NCBI GenBank assembly: GCA_003265685.1
Contig: KZ836114.1
Coordinates: forward strand, 1-64,000
Direction: 5' to 3'
DNA: 64,000 bases
From: Piscinibacter caeni
Lineage (GTDB): Bacteria; Pseudomonadota; Gammaproteobacteria; Burkholderiales; Burkholderiaceae_C
Below the pieces are notes generated by a model that searched no databases, was not told the DNA's origin, and worked only from the letters and a program-made list of their open reading frames with translations. The first letter of the stretch is position 1, and every line of letters starts with the position of its first letter. The position numbers and the translations under genes were made by a program. Below are positions 46,808-56,300 of this stretch, one piece after another.

Positions 46808-47941
46808 GTGGCCCAGATCCGCGTCCAGAACCTGCACAAGGCCTTCGCCGACTTCGTCGCGGTGAAGGACTCGAGCTTCACCGTGAACGACGGCGAGTTC
46901 TTCTGCCTGCTCGGCCCCTCGGGCTGCGGCAAGACGACCACGCTGCGCATGATCGCCGGCCTGGAGCTGCCGACCTCGGGGCAGATCTTCCTCGGCGACG
47001 AGGACGTCACCTTCAAGCGCGCCTCGCACCGCGACATCGCGTTCGTGTTCCAGCTGTTCGCGCTCTACCCGCACCTGAACGTGCGCAGGAACATCGCCTT
47101 CCCGCTGGTGTCGCAGGGTGTGCCGCGCGAGCAGATCGCGGCCAAGGTGGCCGAGGCCGCACGCGTGCTGCGCATCGAGCACCTGCTCGACAAGCCGGTC
47201 TCGGGCCTGTCGAGCGGCGACCGCCAGCGTGTCGCGCTCGGCCGCGCGATCGTGCGCCAGCCGCTCGCCTTCATGATGGACGAGCCGCTCGGCGCGCTCG
47301 ACTCCGAGTTCCGCGAGCTGATGTGCCAGGAGCTGCGCGCGCTGCACGACCGGCTGCACGCCACCACCGTCTACGTCACGCACGACCAGCTCGAGGCGAT
47401 GGCGATGGCCGACACCATCGCGATCATGAACCAGGGGGTGATCGAGCAGCTCGGCGCGCCGCAGGAGGTGTACGACCGGCCGGCCAGCGTGTTCGTGGCC
47501 GATTTCATCGGCTCGCCGTCGATGAACTTCCTGCCGCTGCCCGGCGGCTACGCGGCGGGGGCGGCGCAGTTGCGGCTGGGCGAGACGCTGTTGCCGGTGC
47601 CCGCGCTGCGCGAAGACGCCACCGGCGCCGAGCTGCTCCTCGGCGTGCGGCCGGAGCACCTGCGCTTCAGCCACGAGTCCTCGCTGCGCGCCGAGGTGCT
47701 GGGCACCGAGTACCTCGGAACGAGCCAGATCGTCACCTGCCGCACCGCGCAGGGCGCCACGCTGCGCGCCCGCATCGGCACCGACATCCCTACCCAGCGC
47801 GGCGACCATGTCGGCCTGGCCTTCGAGACGGCGCAGCTGTCGGTGTTCGATGCCGCGAGCGGCCGGGCGCTGCGCACCGCGCGCCATGAGCGCCCCGTGC
47901 CGGCGCGTGCCGCGCACGCTGCGGGGGCCGCCCATGGCTGA
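46808..47941 (+). CDS. Sugar/polyol ABC transporter ATPase 1, with atypical signature motif
   Basis: The 377-residue protein has Walker A (LLGPSGCGKTTTLRM), Walker B (AFMMDEPLGALDSE), switch His (VTHDQLEAMAM) and a C-terminal TOBE-like regulatory region. The signature, usually LSGGQ, reads LSSGDRQRVALGRA, a notable change in the ATP-sandwich interface. It starts with GTG. It is followed by a second, different ATPase, so the pair could work as a heterodimer with one degenerate site (inference). Confidence 0.9.
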   Translation: MAQIRVQNLHKAFADFVAVKDSSFTVNDGEFFCLLGPSGCGKTTTLRMIAGLELPTSGQIFLGDEDVTFKRASHRDIAFVFQLFALYPHLNVRRNIAFPLVSQGVPREQIAAKVAEAARVLRIEHLLDKPVSGLSSGDRQRVALGRAIVRQPLAFMMDEPLGALDSEFRELMCQELRALHDRLHATTVYVTHDQLEAMAMADTIAIMNQGVIEQLGAPQEVYDRPASVFVADFIGSPSMNFLPLPGGYAAGAAQLRLGETLLPVPALREDATGAELLLGVRPEHLRFSHESSLRAEVLGTEYLGTSQIVTCRTAQGATLRARIGTDIPTQRGDHVGLAFETAQLSVFDAASGRALRTARHERPVPARAAHAAGAAHG

Positions 47942-48980
47942 GCTGCGGCTGCAGGGCCTCGCCAAGCGCTTCGGCGCCGTGCAGGCGGTGCGCGACCTGA
48001 CGCTCGACGTCGCCTCCGGCGAGTTCATCGTGCTGCTCGGCCCGAGCGGCGCCGGCAAGACGACCACGCTGCGCCTGGTGGCGGGGCTGGAGACACCCGA
48101 CACCGGCCACGTGCACATCGGCGGCGACGACGTCACGCGTTTCGCCCCGGCGCTGCGCGACGTCACCTTCGTGTTCCAGCAGTACTCGCTCTACCCGCAC
48201 CTGAGCGTCTACGACAACCTCGCCTTCCCGCTGCGCTCGCCGCTGCGCCGCACGCCGGAGGCGCAGATCAGGAAGAAGGTGACCGAGGTCGCCACGCTTC
48301 TGCGCATCGCCGACAAGCTGGGCAACCCCGCCACCAAGCTCTCCGGCGGGCAGATGCAGCGCGTCGCCATCGGCCGCGCGCTGGTGCGCGAACCGGCGGT
48401 GACGCTGATGGACGAGCCGCTGTCATCGCTCGACGCCAAGCTGCGCAACGACCTGCGCCTGGAGCTCAAGCGTATCCAGCAGGACCTGGGCGCGACGCTG
48501 CTGTACGTCACGCACGACCAGACCGAGGCGATGACGCTGGCCGACCGTATCGGCGTGCTCGACCACGGCGCGCTGGTGCAGGTGGGCACGCCGCGCGAGA
48601 TCTACCAGAACCCGGTCAGCGCCTACGTCGCCGCGCGGCTGGGCAGCCCGCGCATCAACCTGCTGCCGCGTGCGGCGGCCGGTGCGCTGCCGGCGCCGGC
48701 CGAGGCTGCGACGATCGGCGTGCGGCCGGACGGCGCGAGCCTCGCGCCCGCCAACGGCCACGACCGCGGCCACGCCCAGGCGCTGGTGCGGCGCGTCGAG
48801 CACCTGGGCGACCAGACACATGTCTACGTCGCGCTCGGCGGCGCGGCCAGCGACGTCGAACTCGTCACGCTGTGCGGCGACACGAGCGGGCTGGAGCCCG
48901 GCCGCGCGGTCTCGGTCGAGTTCCGCACGCCGCTGTTCTTCGATGCGGCGGGACAGCGCATCCACTCCGGAGTGGCCTGA
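47934..48980 (+). CDS. Sugar/polyol ABC transporter ATPase 2
   Basis: The 348-residue protein has Walker A (LLGPSGAGKTTTLRLV), the canonical signature KLSGGQMQRVAIGRAL, Walker B (VTLMDEPLSSLDAKL), switch His (VTHDQTEAMTL) and a C-terminal TOBE domain. It overlaps ATPase 1 by 8 bp and shares TGATG with dhaL. Two non-identical MalK-type ATPases in one operon are also found in the rhizobial glycerol transporter (GlpS/GlpT). Confidence 0.92.
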   Translation: MAELRLQGLAKRFGAVQAVRDLTLDVASGEFIVLLGPSGAGKTTTLRLVAGLETPDTGHVHIGGDDVTRFAPALRDVTFVFQQYSLYPHLSVYDNLAFPLRSPLRRTPEAQIRKKVTEVATLLRIADKLGNPATKLSGGQMQRVAIGRALVREPAVTLMDEPLSSLDAKLRNDLRLELKRIQQDLGATLLYVTHDQTEAMTLADRIGVLDHGALVQVGTPREIYQNPVSAYVAARLGSPRINLLPRAAAGALPAPAEAATIGVRPDGASLAPANGHDRGHAQALVRRVEHLGDQTHVYVALGGAASDVELVTLCGDTSGLEPGRAVSVEFRTPLFFDAAGQRIHSGVA

Positions 48981-49567
48981 TGAACCTGCAGAAGATCATC
49001 CAAGCCTGCACCCAGACCCTGGTCGACCATGTCGAGGAGCTGACCGACCTCGATTCGGCCATCGGCGACGGTGACCACGGCCTGAACATGAAACGCGGCG
49101 CGCTGGCCATCCAGGGCAAGCTGCCGGAGCTCGAGGCCAAGTCGCTCAACGACGCGCTGAAGGCCATGGGCATGACCTGCATGTCCACCGTGGGCGGCTC
49201 GTCGGGGCCGGTGTTCGGCACGCTGCTGGTGACGCTCGGCAAGGAGTTGCCCGCGGAGCCAGCCTCCGCCGACCTGGCGCGCGCGCTGGCGGCCGGCATC
49301 GCGGCGCTGTCGCGGCTCGGCAAGGTGGAGGTCGGCCAGAAGACGCTGCTGGACGTGCTCGATCCGGTGCAGAAGGTGCTGGCCCAGGGCGGCGACGACC
49401 TCGTCGCGCGGGTGCGCCAGTGCGCGCTGGACAGCGCCGCCGCCACCGCGCACATGGACGCGATCAAGGGCCGTGCATCCTTCCTCGGCGAGCGTGCGCT
49501 CGGCCACGTCGACCCCGGTTCGCGCTCGATGGCATTGATCATCGCCACGCTGTGTGACAACCTCTGA
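48980..49567 (+). CDS. dhaL: Dihydroxyacetone kinase-like subunit DhaL
   Basis: The 195-residue protein is an all-helical nucleotide-binding DhaL domain with LDSAIGDGDHGLNMKRGALA (Asp ligands of Mg-nucleotide), MSTVGGSSGPVFGTLLVTLG and KGRASFLGERALGHVDPGSR. In E. coli DhaL carries ADP that is rephosphorylated by the PTS protein DhaM; no dhaM is in this window. It overlaps the ATPase stop by 1 bp and lies 22 bp before dhaK; the L-K order is reversed from E. coli. Confidence 0.9.
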   Translation: MNLQKIIQACTQTLVDHVEELTDLDSAIGDGDHGLNMKRGALAIQGKLPELEAKSLNDALKAMGMTCMSTVGGSSGPVFGTLLVTLGKELPAEPASADLARALAAGIAALSRLGKVEVGQKTLLDVLDPVQKVLAQGGDDLVARVRQCALDSAAATAHMDAIKGRASFLGERALGHVDPGSRSMALIIATLCDNL

Positions 49568-49589
49568 CGCCCCCTTCCGGAAGCCCGCC

Positions 49590-50579
49590 ATGAAGAAGCT
49601 CATCAACGACGTCGAGACCGTGCTGGCCGAGGGCCTGGACGGCTTTGCCGCGGCCCATGCCGACATCGTGCTGCTCGGCGCCGAGCGCCAGTTCGTGCGC
49701 CGCCGCAACACCCGGCCCGGCAAGGTGGCGTTGATCTCCGGCGGCGGCTCGGGCCATGAGCCGCTGCACGCCGGCTTCGTCGGCCACGGCATGCTCGATG
49801 CCGCCTGCCCCGGCCAGGTGTTCACCTCGCCCACGCCCGACCAGATGCTGGCCGCGGCGCAGTCGGTCGAGAACGGCGCCGGCGTGCTGTTCCTCGTCAA
49901 GAACTACAGCGGCGACATGATGAACTTCCAGATGGCCGCCGAGATGCTCGACCAGGAGAACGCCACCGTCATCGTCAACGACGACGTGGCGGTCGAGAAC
50001 TCCACCTACACCACCGGGCGGCGCGGCGTGGCCGGCACGCTGATCGTCGAGAAGATCGTCGGCGCGGCGGCCGAGCGCGGCGACGGCCTCGCGGCGCTGA
50101 AGGCACTGGGCGACAGCGTCAACAAGGCCACCGCGTCGATGGGCGTGGCGCTCACCTCCTGCACGGTGCCCGCGGCCGGCAAGCCGACCTTCCAGATCGG
50201 CATCGACGAGATGGAGCTCGGCGTCGGCATCCACGGCGAGCCGGGGCGCAAGCGGGTCAAGCTCACGAGCGCCGACGACATTGCCGCCGAACTCACCGGC
50301 GCGATCCTGCGTGACCTGTCGCTCAAGCCGGGCCAGGAGGTGCTGCTGCTGGTCAACGGCTTCGGCGGCACGCCGCTGCTCGAGCTCTACGTGATGGTGC
50401 ACGCGGCGCGCAAGGTGCTGCAGGGCGCCGGCGTGCGCGTGGCGCGGCACCTCACCGGCTCCTACGTCACCTCGCTCGAGATGGCCGGCTGCTCGATCAC
50501 CGTCAGCGCCGTGGATGCGGGCGGCCTCGCGCTGTGGGACGCGCCGGTGCACACCGCGGCGCTGCGCTGGGGCATGTAG
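49590..50579 (+). CDS. dhaK: Dihydroxyacetone kinase-like subunit DhaK
   Basis: The 329-residue protein binds the ketone substrate. It shows ISGGGSGHEPLHAGFVGHGM and the covalent-binding histidine in MELGVGIHGEPGRKRV, the hallmark of DhaK. MKKLINDVETVLAEGLDGFA at 49590 is the natural start; an ATG upstream at 49554 has no support. As the end of an ABC operon it probably phosphorylates dihydroxyacetone or a related ketose such as erythrulose (inference). Confidence 0.92.
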   Translation: MKKLINDVETVLAEGLDGFAAAHADIVLLGAERQFVRRRNTRPGKVALISGGGSGHEPLHAGFVGHGMLDAACPGQVFTSPTPDQMLAAAQSVENGAGVLFLVKNYSGDMMNFQMAAEMLDQENATVIVNDDVAVENSTYTTGRRGVAGTLIVEKIVGAAAERGDGLAALKALGDSVNKATASMGVALTSCTVPAAGKPTFQIGIDEMELGVGIHGEPGRKRVKLTSADDIAAELTGAILRDLSLKPGQEVLLLVNGFGGTPLLELYVMVHAARKVLQGAGVRVARHLTGSYVTSLEMAGCSITVSAVDAGGLALWDAPVHTAALRWGM

Positions 50580-50585
50580 CCCCCC

Positions 50586-51275
50586 TCACTTCACGTACAG
50601 GACCCGCATCCCCAACAGGCGGCCCTCCGGGCGGTCGAGCACGTTCACGGTCGCCTGCTTCGGGCGGAAGCCGTCGGGCAGCGGCACGGTGCCGCCCACG
50701 GCCTCGAGCCGGCCCACCGACACGGCGGTCGGCTTCAAGTTGACGTTGCTCGCCGTGCCGCTGGCGCCCTCGCCGGCCACGACGATCTGCACCACGGCCG
50801 GCATCGGCTTGGCGCCCTTGTCGCGGAACAGCAGCACGTCGTAGTTCAGCTTGCCGCCCTGGGCCGTGAACTGCGCGGCGCGCACCTCGACCGTGCCGCC
50901 GCGCGGGTCGGGCGGCAAGGCACCGGCCACGAAATCGAGGCTGGTGCGCAGCCGCTCCACCGTCTGCCGGCTGGAGGCCAGTTCGGTCGCGTTCGCCTGC
51001 GCCTCGGCCAGCGCGGCCTCGAGCTTCTTCGTGGTGGCCGCGAGGTCGGCGCGCAGCTGGGTGCGCTCGGCGTCGGCCTGCGTGTAGGCCTGCTGCAACT
51101 CCACCGAGGCCGTGGCCGAGAGCCGCTTGGGCAGGTGGTTCTCCTGCAGGTAGACCAGGCCGCCGGCGCCGGTGGCCACGCCGAGGAGGAGCAGCACCAG
51201 CCAGCGCGGGATGCGCAGGCGCGAGCGGCGGTGGCCGTAGCGGTCGAGTACGACGGGTTTGTTTCGTCCGAACAT
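50586..51275 (-). CDS. Membrane-anchored coiled-coil protein (DUF6776-like)
   Basis: The 229-residue protein has a basic N-terminus, one membrane helix (RWLVLLLLGVATGAGGLVYL), a coiled coil at about 55-115 (QQAYTQADAERTQLRADLAA and following) and a C-terminal beta-rich domain ending GMRVLYVK. The architecture matches a betaproteobacterial family of unknown function, with the C-terminal part in the periplasm. It converges on dhaK with 6 bp between genes. Confidence 0.75.
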   Translation of the reverse strand: MFGRNKPVVLDRYGHRRSRLRIPRWLVLLLLGVATGAGGLVYLQENHLPKRLSATASVELQQAYTQADAERTQLRADLAATTKKLEAALAEAQANATELASSRQTVERLRTSLDFVAGALPPDPRGGTVEVRAAQFTAQGGKLNYDVLLFRDKGAKPMPAVVQIVVAGEGASGTASNVNLKPTAVSVGRLEAVGGTVPLPDGFRPKQATVNVLDRPEGRLLGMRVLYVK

Positions 51276-51363
51276 GCGCGGAAGTCAGCTTGTCTGAGTG
51301 CAATCCGCGAGGGTACTCCCCCCGCTCACACAAGCTGAAACATCCGACGCAAACGACTACGGA

Positions 51364-51942
51364 CTACGCCAGGGCCTGGGCCAGCGCCGAGAAGGTGTTG
51401 CTGCGCAACTCCTCCTCGATCGCATGGCCGAGCGCACGCTCGACCCGGTTGGCCGAGAACAGGCCGCGGACCACCGGCTCGCCCTTCGCGCCGGGTTCGA
51501 CCACGATCAGGTAGCGCTGCGCGGTGGCGCGGAAGGTGGCCACGATGTCGCCGACGCGCGCGCGCGGCAGCGCGGCGGCATCGACGACGGCCCAGTCGGC
51601 CACCGCCGTCATCACGTCGGCCACGCTCAGCTCGCCGTACTCGACGCCGCGCCGCGTGGCGGCCTGCAGCGCGCGCTCGCCCTGCAGGTCGGCGGCGGTG
51701 ACGAGCCCGATGACGCCGCCCGCGGCGTCGAACACGAAGGCCATGCGCACGCCGGCGTACTGCATCAGGCGGCGCGCGTCCTCGAGCGGCTCTTCCACCG
51801 GCACGACGACGCTGGAAGCGATGCGCAGGTCGGTGAGCACGGCGCTGGCGGGATCGTCGAACCCGACATGCGCCTCGGCATGCACCAGGGCGAGCGGCGC
51901 CTCGAGGATGGAACGGACCGGGAGCGCGTGGAAATGGGGCAT
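51364..51942 (-). CDS. CBS-domain-pair protein
   Basis: The 192-residue soluble protein has two CBS motifs: residues 40-90 (SSVVVPVEEPLEDARRLMQY, AFVFDAAGGVIGLVTAADLQ) and residues 105-165 (SVADVMTAVADWAVVDAAAL, RYLIVVEPGAKGEPVVRGLF). CBS pairs bind adenosine nucleotides. No catalytic domain is attached, so it is probably a stand-alone energy sensor. The 88 bp gap before the coiled-coil gene and the 174 bp gap after the quinone oxidoreductase hold no feature that I can name. Confidence 0.82.
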   Translation of the reverse strand: MPHFHALPVRSILEAPLALVHAEAHVGFDDPASAVLTDLRIASSVVVPVEEPLEDARRLMQYAGVRMAFVFDAAGGVIGLVTAADLQGERALQAATRRGVEYGELSVADVMTAVADWAVVDAAALPRARVGDIVATFRATAQRYLIVVEPGAKGEPVVRGLFSANRVERALGHAIEEELRSNTFSALAQALA

Positions 51943-52116
51943 GGCACCTCCGTGAACTAGCGAAAGCCTTGCGACCGAGGCGCCGGTTTACTCCTGTGCC
52001 GACGCAATCGCAAGACGTTTTAGCGAGCAGCAGGGTTTCGTCGCGCGGCGTTGACGGCGCGCCGGCGGCGAGCGACAGGCCGCACAGCGCCGCCCGCAAG
52101 CGGACAGGACCGGCCG

Positions 52117-53106
52117 TCAGGGCAGCAGCACGCTGCAGCCGGTGGTCTGGCGCGCCTCGAGGTCGCGGTGCGCCTGGGCCGCGTCGGCCAGCGCGTAACG
52201 CCGCGTCACGGGGATCTTGACGGCGCCGCTGGCCACCACCGCGAACAGTTCGTCGGCCATCGCCTGGGTCGTCTCGGGCGAGACGATGTGGTTGAACAGG
52301 GTCGGCCGCGTCACGTACAGCGAGCCCTTGGCCAGCGTCGAGAGTTCGATCGCCGGCGGCTTGCCCGACGAGGCGCCGAAGCAGGCTGCCAGGCCGAACG
52401 GGCGCAGGCATTCGAGCGAGCGCGCGAAGGTGTCCTTGCCGACCGAGTCGTACACCACCTTGACCTTCCGGCCACCGGTGATCTCGTCGACCCGGCGCAC
52501 GAAGTCCTCGCTGCGGTAGTTGATCGCATGGCTCGCCCCGTGCTCGAGCGCGAGGGCACATTTCTCGGCGCTGCCGGCGGTGCCGATGAGCTTCAGGCCG
52601 AGCGCCCGGGCCCATTGGCAGGCGATCAGGCCCACGCCGCCGGCCGCGGCATGGAACAGCACGAAGTCACCGGGCTGCAGGCCGCCCACCGGCAGCGTCT
52701 TGCGCAGCAGGTACTGCACCGTAAGACCCTTGAGCATCATGGCCGCGCCGGTATCGAAATCGATTGACTCCGGCAGCCGCACCACCGTGCGTGCCGGCAT
52801 CACGCGCACGGTGCTGTACGAGCCCGGCACGTTCGCCGCGTAGGCCGCACGGTCGCCCGGCTTCAGGTGCGTGACGCCCTCGCCCACCGCTTCGACGATG
52901 CCGGCGCCTTCGGCGCCGAGCGCCAGCGGCAGCGCGTTCGGGTAGATGCCGCTGCGGTGGTAGACATCGATGAAGTTGATGCCGCTGGCCTGGTGCCGGA
53001 TCCGGATCTCGCCCGGGCCGGGCTCGCCGACGCTCACCTCGTCGAGCGTCATGTTCTCGGGGCCGCCGAAGGCGGCGACGCGGATCACGCGGGCGGTCTG
53101 GGTCAT
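52117..53106 (-). CDS. qor: NADPH:quinone oxidoreductase (zinc-independent MDR family)
   Basis: The 329-residue protein matches QOR: N-terminal GroES-like part with SGINFIDVYHRSGIYPNALP and LGAEGAGIVEAVGEGV, then the nucleotide-binding AAAGGVGLIACQWARALGLK and VYDSVGKDTFARSLECLRPF. It lacks the zinc-site cysteines of alcohol dehydrogenases. It reduces quinones with NADPH in the cytosol. GAGGAGA precedes the start at 53106; an upstream ATG at 53133 is less likely. Confidence 0.92.
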   Translation of the reverse strand: MTQTARVIRVAAFGGPENMTLDEVSVGEPGPGEIRIRHQASGINFIDVYHRSGIYPNALPLALGAEGAGIVEAVGEGVTHLKPGDRAAYAANVPGSYSTVRVMPARTVVRLPESIDFDTGAAMMLKGLTVQYLLRKTLPVGGLQPGDFVLFHAAAGGVGLIACQWARALGLKLIGTAGSAEKCALALEHGASHAINYRSEDFVRRVDEITGGRKVKVVYDSVGKDTFARSLECLRPFGLAACFGASSGKPPAIELSTLAKGSLYVTRPTLFNHIVSPETTQAMADELFAVVASGAVKIPVTRRYALADAAQAHRDLEARQTTGCSVLLP

Positions 53107-53347
53107 GACATCTCCTCGTTGCTGCCAGAGCATTTTGCCGCGCGCCGCACACCCCCTGGCTTAGGGGGGCATGTCTCCCTGACCTGTCGACTTGTGACGC
53201 GCCGAACGATACAAGTGGCGCCACAAGAACAAGCGTGTCGCGGACCCGGAGGAGGGCCGTGGGCATGCCTCGGGACGCCGCGTGGGCTGCCCGGCTGCAG
53301 GCCGGGCCCGGATTCATCCATTCACCACCCGGTGCGAGAGGAAAGCC
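53107..53347. promoter_or_regulatory. Divergent control region, qor / RTX operon
   Basis: These 241 bp must hold both promoters. AGAGGAAAG (53337-53345) is the ribosome site for the RTX gene. The stem GCCCGGCTGCAGGCCGGGC at 53291-53309 can form a hairpin in the 5' leader. No regulator-binding palindrome was identified. Confidence 0.5.
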
Positions 53348-56300
53348 ATGCCGTCCCTGTCCGTAGACCACGTCGTCGTCAGCGAGGCCGACGGCCTCGT
53401 CCAGATCGTCTTCCGCCTCAGCGAGGCCTCGGCCTCGGCGCTGAGCTTCAACTACAACACCCAAAACGACACCGCGCTCAACGGCTCCGACTTCACCGGC
53501 GTGGGCAGCACCGCGCTGACCTTCAATGCCGGCGAGACGGTGAAGACGGTGACGATCGCGCTGGTGGACAACGCGACGGTGGAGAGCTTCGAGAAGTTCT
53601 TCCTCATCCTGAGCAACCCGAGCGCCGGGCTGACGATCTCCAACAATGCAGTGACCGTCGGCATCGTCGACGACGACAACGTCGCTGCCTCGCCGCAGCT
53701 CGTCGTGCGCGACGTGACGGTGGACGAGAAGGCCGGCACCGCCACCTTCGTCGTGATGCTCGGCGGGCCGGACGGTGGCGCCTCGGCCTCGGAGGTGACG
53801 GTGGACTACGCCACCGGCGCGCCGGCCAGCGGCCCGGCCGCCACCGCCGGAAGCGACTACGTGGCCACCAACGGCACGCTGACCTTCGCCGCCGGCGAGA
53901 CCGTCAAGACCGTCACCGTCGACCTGGTCGACGACGCCACGGCCGAAGGCTATGAACGCTTCGCGCTGAACCTCTCCGGCGCCACCGGCGCGACCATCCT
54001 CGACGGCCAGGCCCTCGCGACCATCGGCGCCAACGATGCCACCGCCGTCGCGCAGCCGCGTGTCTCGGTCTCCGACATGGTGGTCGGCGAGGCCGACGGC
54101 TGGGTCGACGTGGTCGTCAGCCTCAGCGCCCCGGGGCAGAACGCGGTGACGGTCACCTACTCCACCTTCAACGACACGGCGCTCAACGGCTCGGACTACC
54201 AGGGCCTGAGCGGCACGCTGGTGTTCGCGCCCGGCGAGACGACCAAGACGGTGCGCATCGAGATCGACGGCGGCGCCACCGACGAGCAGCACGAGGCCTT
54301 CTACTTCAGCCTGACCGGGGTGACCAACGGCCTGATCGCGCAGGCCAACTCGCACATCGGCATCATCGACAACGCGCCGACGAGCGGCACGCCCAGCCTG
54401 TTCGTGCGCGACGTGACGGTGGACGAGAAGGCCGGCACGGCGAGCTTCGTCGTGATGCTCGGCGGGGCGGACGGACAAGCGTCCAACGGCGTCGTGACGG
54501 TCAACTACGCCACCAGCAGCAGCGGCAGCAACGCCGCCACGGCCGGCGCCGACTTCGCCGCCACCAGCGGCACGCTGAGCTTCGCGGCCGGCGAGTCCGT
54601 CAAGACCGTGACGGTGGACATCAACGACGATGCCACCGCCGAGGGCTTCGAGCGATTCTTCCTCGACCTCTCCGCCCCGACCGGCGGTGCGACGATCGTC
54701 GACGGCCGCGGCGTGGCGATCATCGGTGCCAACGATGGCACCGCGGCCTCGCAGCCGCGCGTGTCGGTCAGCGACATGACGGTCGGCGAGTCGGACGGCT
54801 GGGTCGACGTCGTGATCAGCCTGAGCGCACCGGGCCAGAACCCGGTCACGATCAACTACTCGACCTTCAACGACACGGCGGCCAACGGCAGCGACTACCA
54901 GGGCCGCAGCGGCACGCTGATCTTCGCGCCGGGCGAGACCACGAAGGTCGTGCGCATCGAGATCGACGGCAGCCAGTCCGACGAGGGCTACGAGCAGTTC
55001 TACTTCAGCCTCACCGGAGCGACCAACGCGACGATCGCGCAGGCCAACGCGTTGATCGGCATCGTCGACAACGAGCCGGCCTCCGAACAGCCGACGCTGA
55101 TCGTGCGCGACGTGACGGTCGACGAGAAGGCCGGCACGGCGAGCTTCGTCGTGATGCTCGGCGGGCCGACCGGCCAGTCGTCCAACGGCACCGTGACGGT
55201 GGACTACGCGACCAGCAGCAGCGGCAGCAACGCCGCCACCGCCGGGGCCGACTACGCGGCGACCTCGGGCACGCTCGTGTTCGCGCCCGGGGACTCGGTC
55301 AAGACGGTCACGGTGGACATCAGCGACGACGCTGCGGCCGAGGGCTTCGAGCGCTTCTTCCTCGACCTGAGCAACGCGACCGGCGCCACGATCCTGGACG
55401 GCCGCGGCGTCGCCACCATCGGCGCCAACGACGGCACCGCGGCCGCCCAGCCGCGCCTCTCGGTCTCCGACGTGATCGTCGACGAGGCCGCCGGCTACGT
55501 GGACCTGGTGGTCAGCCTCAGCGCGCCGGGCCAGAACACGGTCACGGTCAACTACCAGAACTTCAACGACACCGCAGCCAACGGCTCGGACTACCACGCG
55601 CGCAGCGGCACCCTGACCTTCGCCGCCGGCGAGACGACCAAGGTGGTGCGCATCGAGATCGAGGACGACCTCGCCGCCGAGGACTTCCAGCAGTTCTATT
55701 TCAGCCTCAGCAATGCGACCAACGCGACGATCTCGCACGCCAATGCACTGGTGGGCATCGTCGACAACGACAGCGTCGTCGAGTCGCCGGGTGTGTTCGT
55801 GCGCGACGTGACCGTGGACGAGAAGGCCGGTACGGCCAGCTTCGTCGTGATGCTGGGCGGGCCGACCGGGCAATCCTCCAACAGCACCGTCACGGTCGGC
55901 TACACCACGGCCGGCAACACCGCGACCTCGGGCGCCGACTTCGCCGCCACCAGCGGCACCCTGACCTTCGCCGCCGGCGAGACGGTCAAGACCGTCACGG
56001 TCGACCTGAACGACGACACCGCCGCAGAACGCTCGGAATCCTTCTTCCTGAACCTGACCGGCGCCACAAACGCCACCATCGTCGACGGCCGCGGCGTCGC
56101 GACGATCGGCGCGAACGACGCGACCGCGGTCGCGCAGCCGCGCGTCACGGTCTCCGACATGATCGTCGGCGAGGCCGACGGCTACGTGGACGTGGTGGTC
56201 AGCCTCAGCGCGCCGGGCCAGAACCCGGTGACGGTGACCTACCAGAACTTCAACGACACCGCGGCCAACGGCTCGGACTACCAGGCCCGCAGCGGCACGC

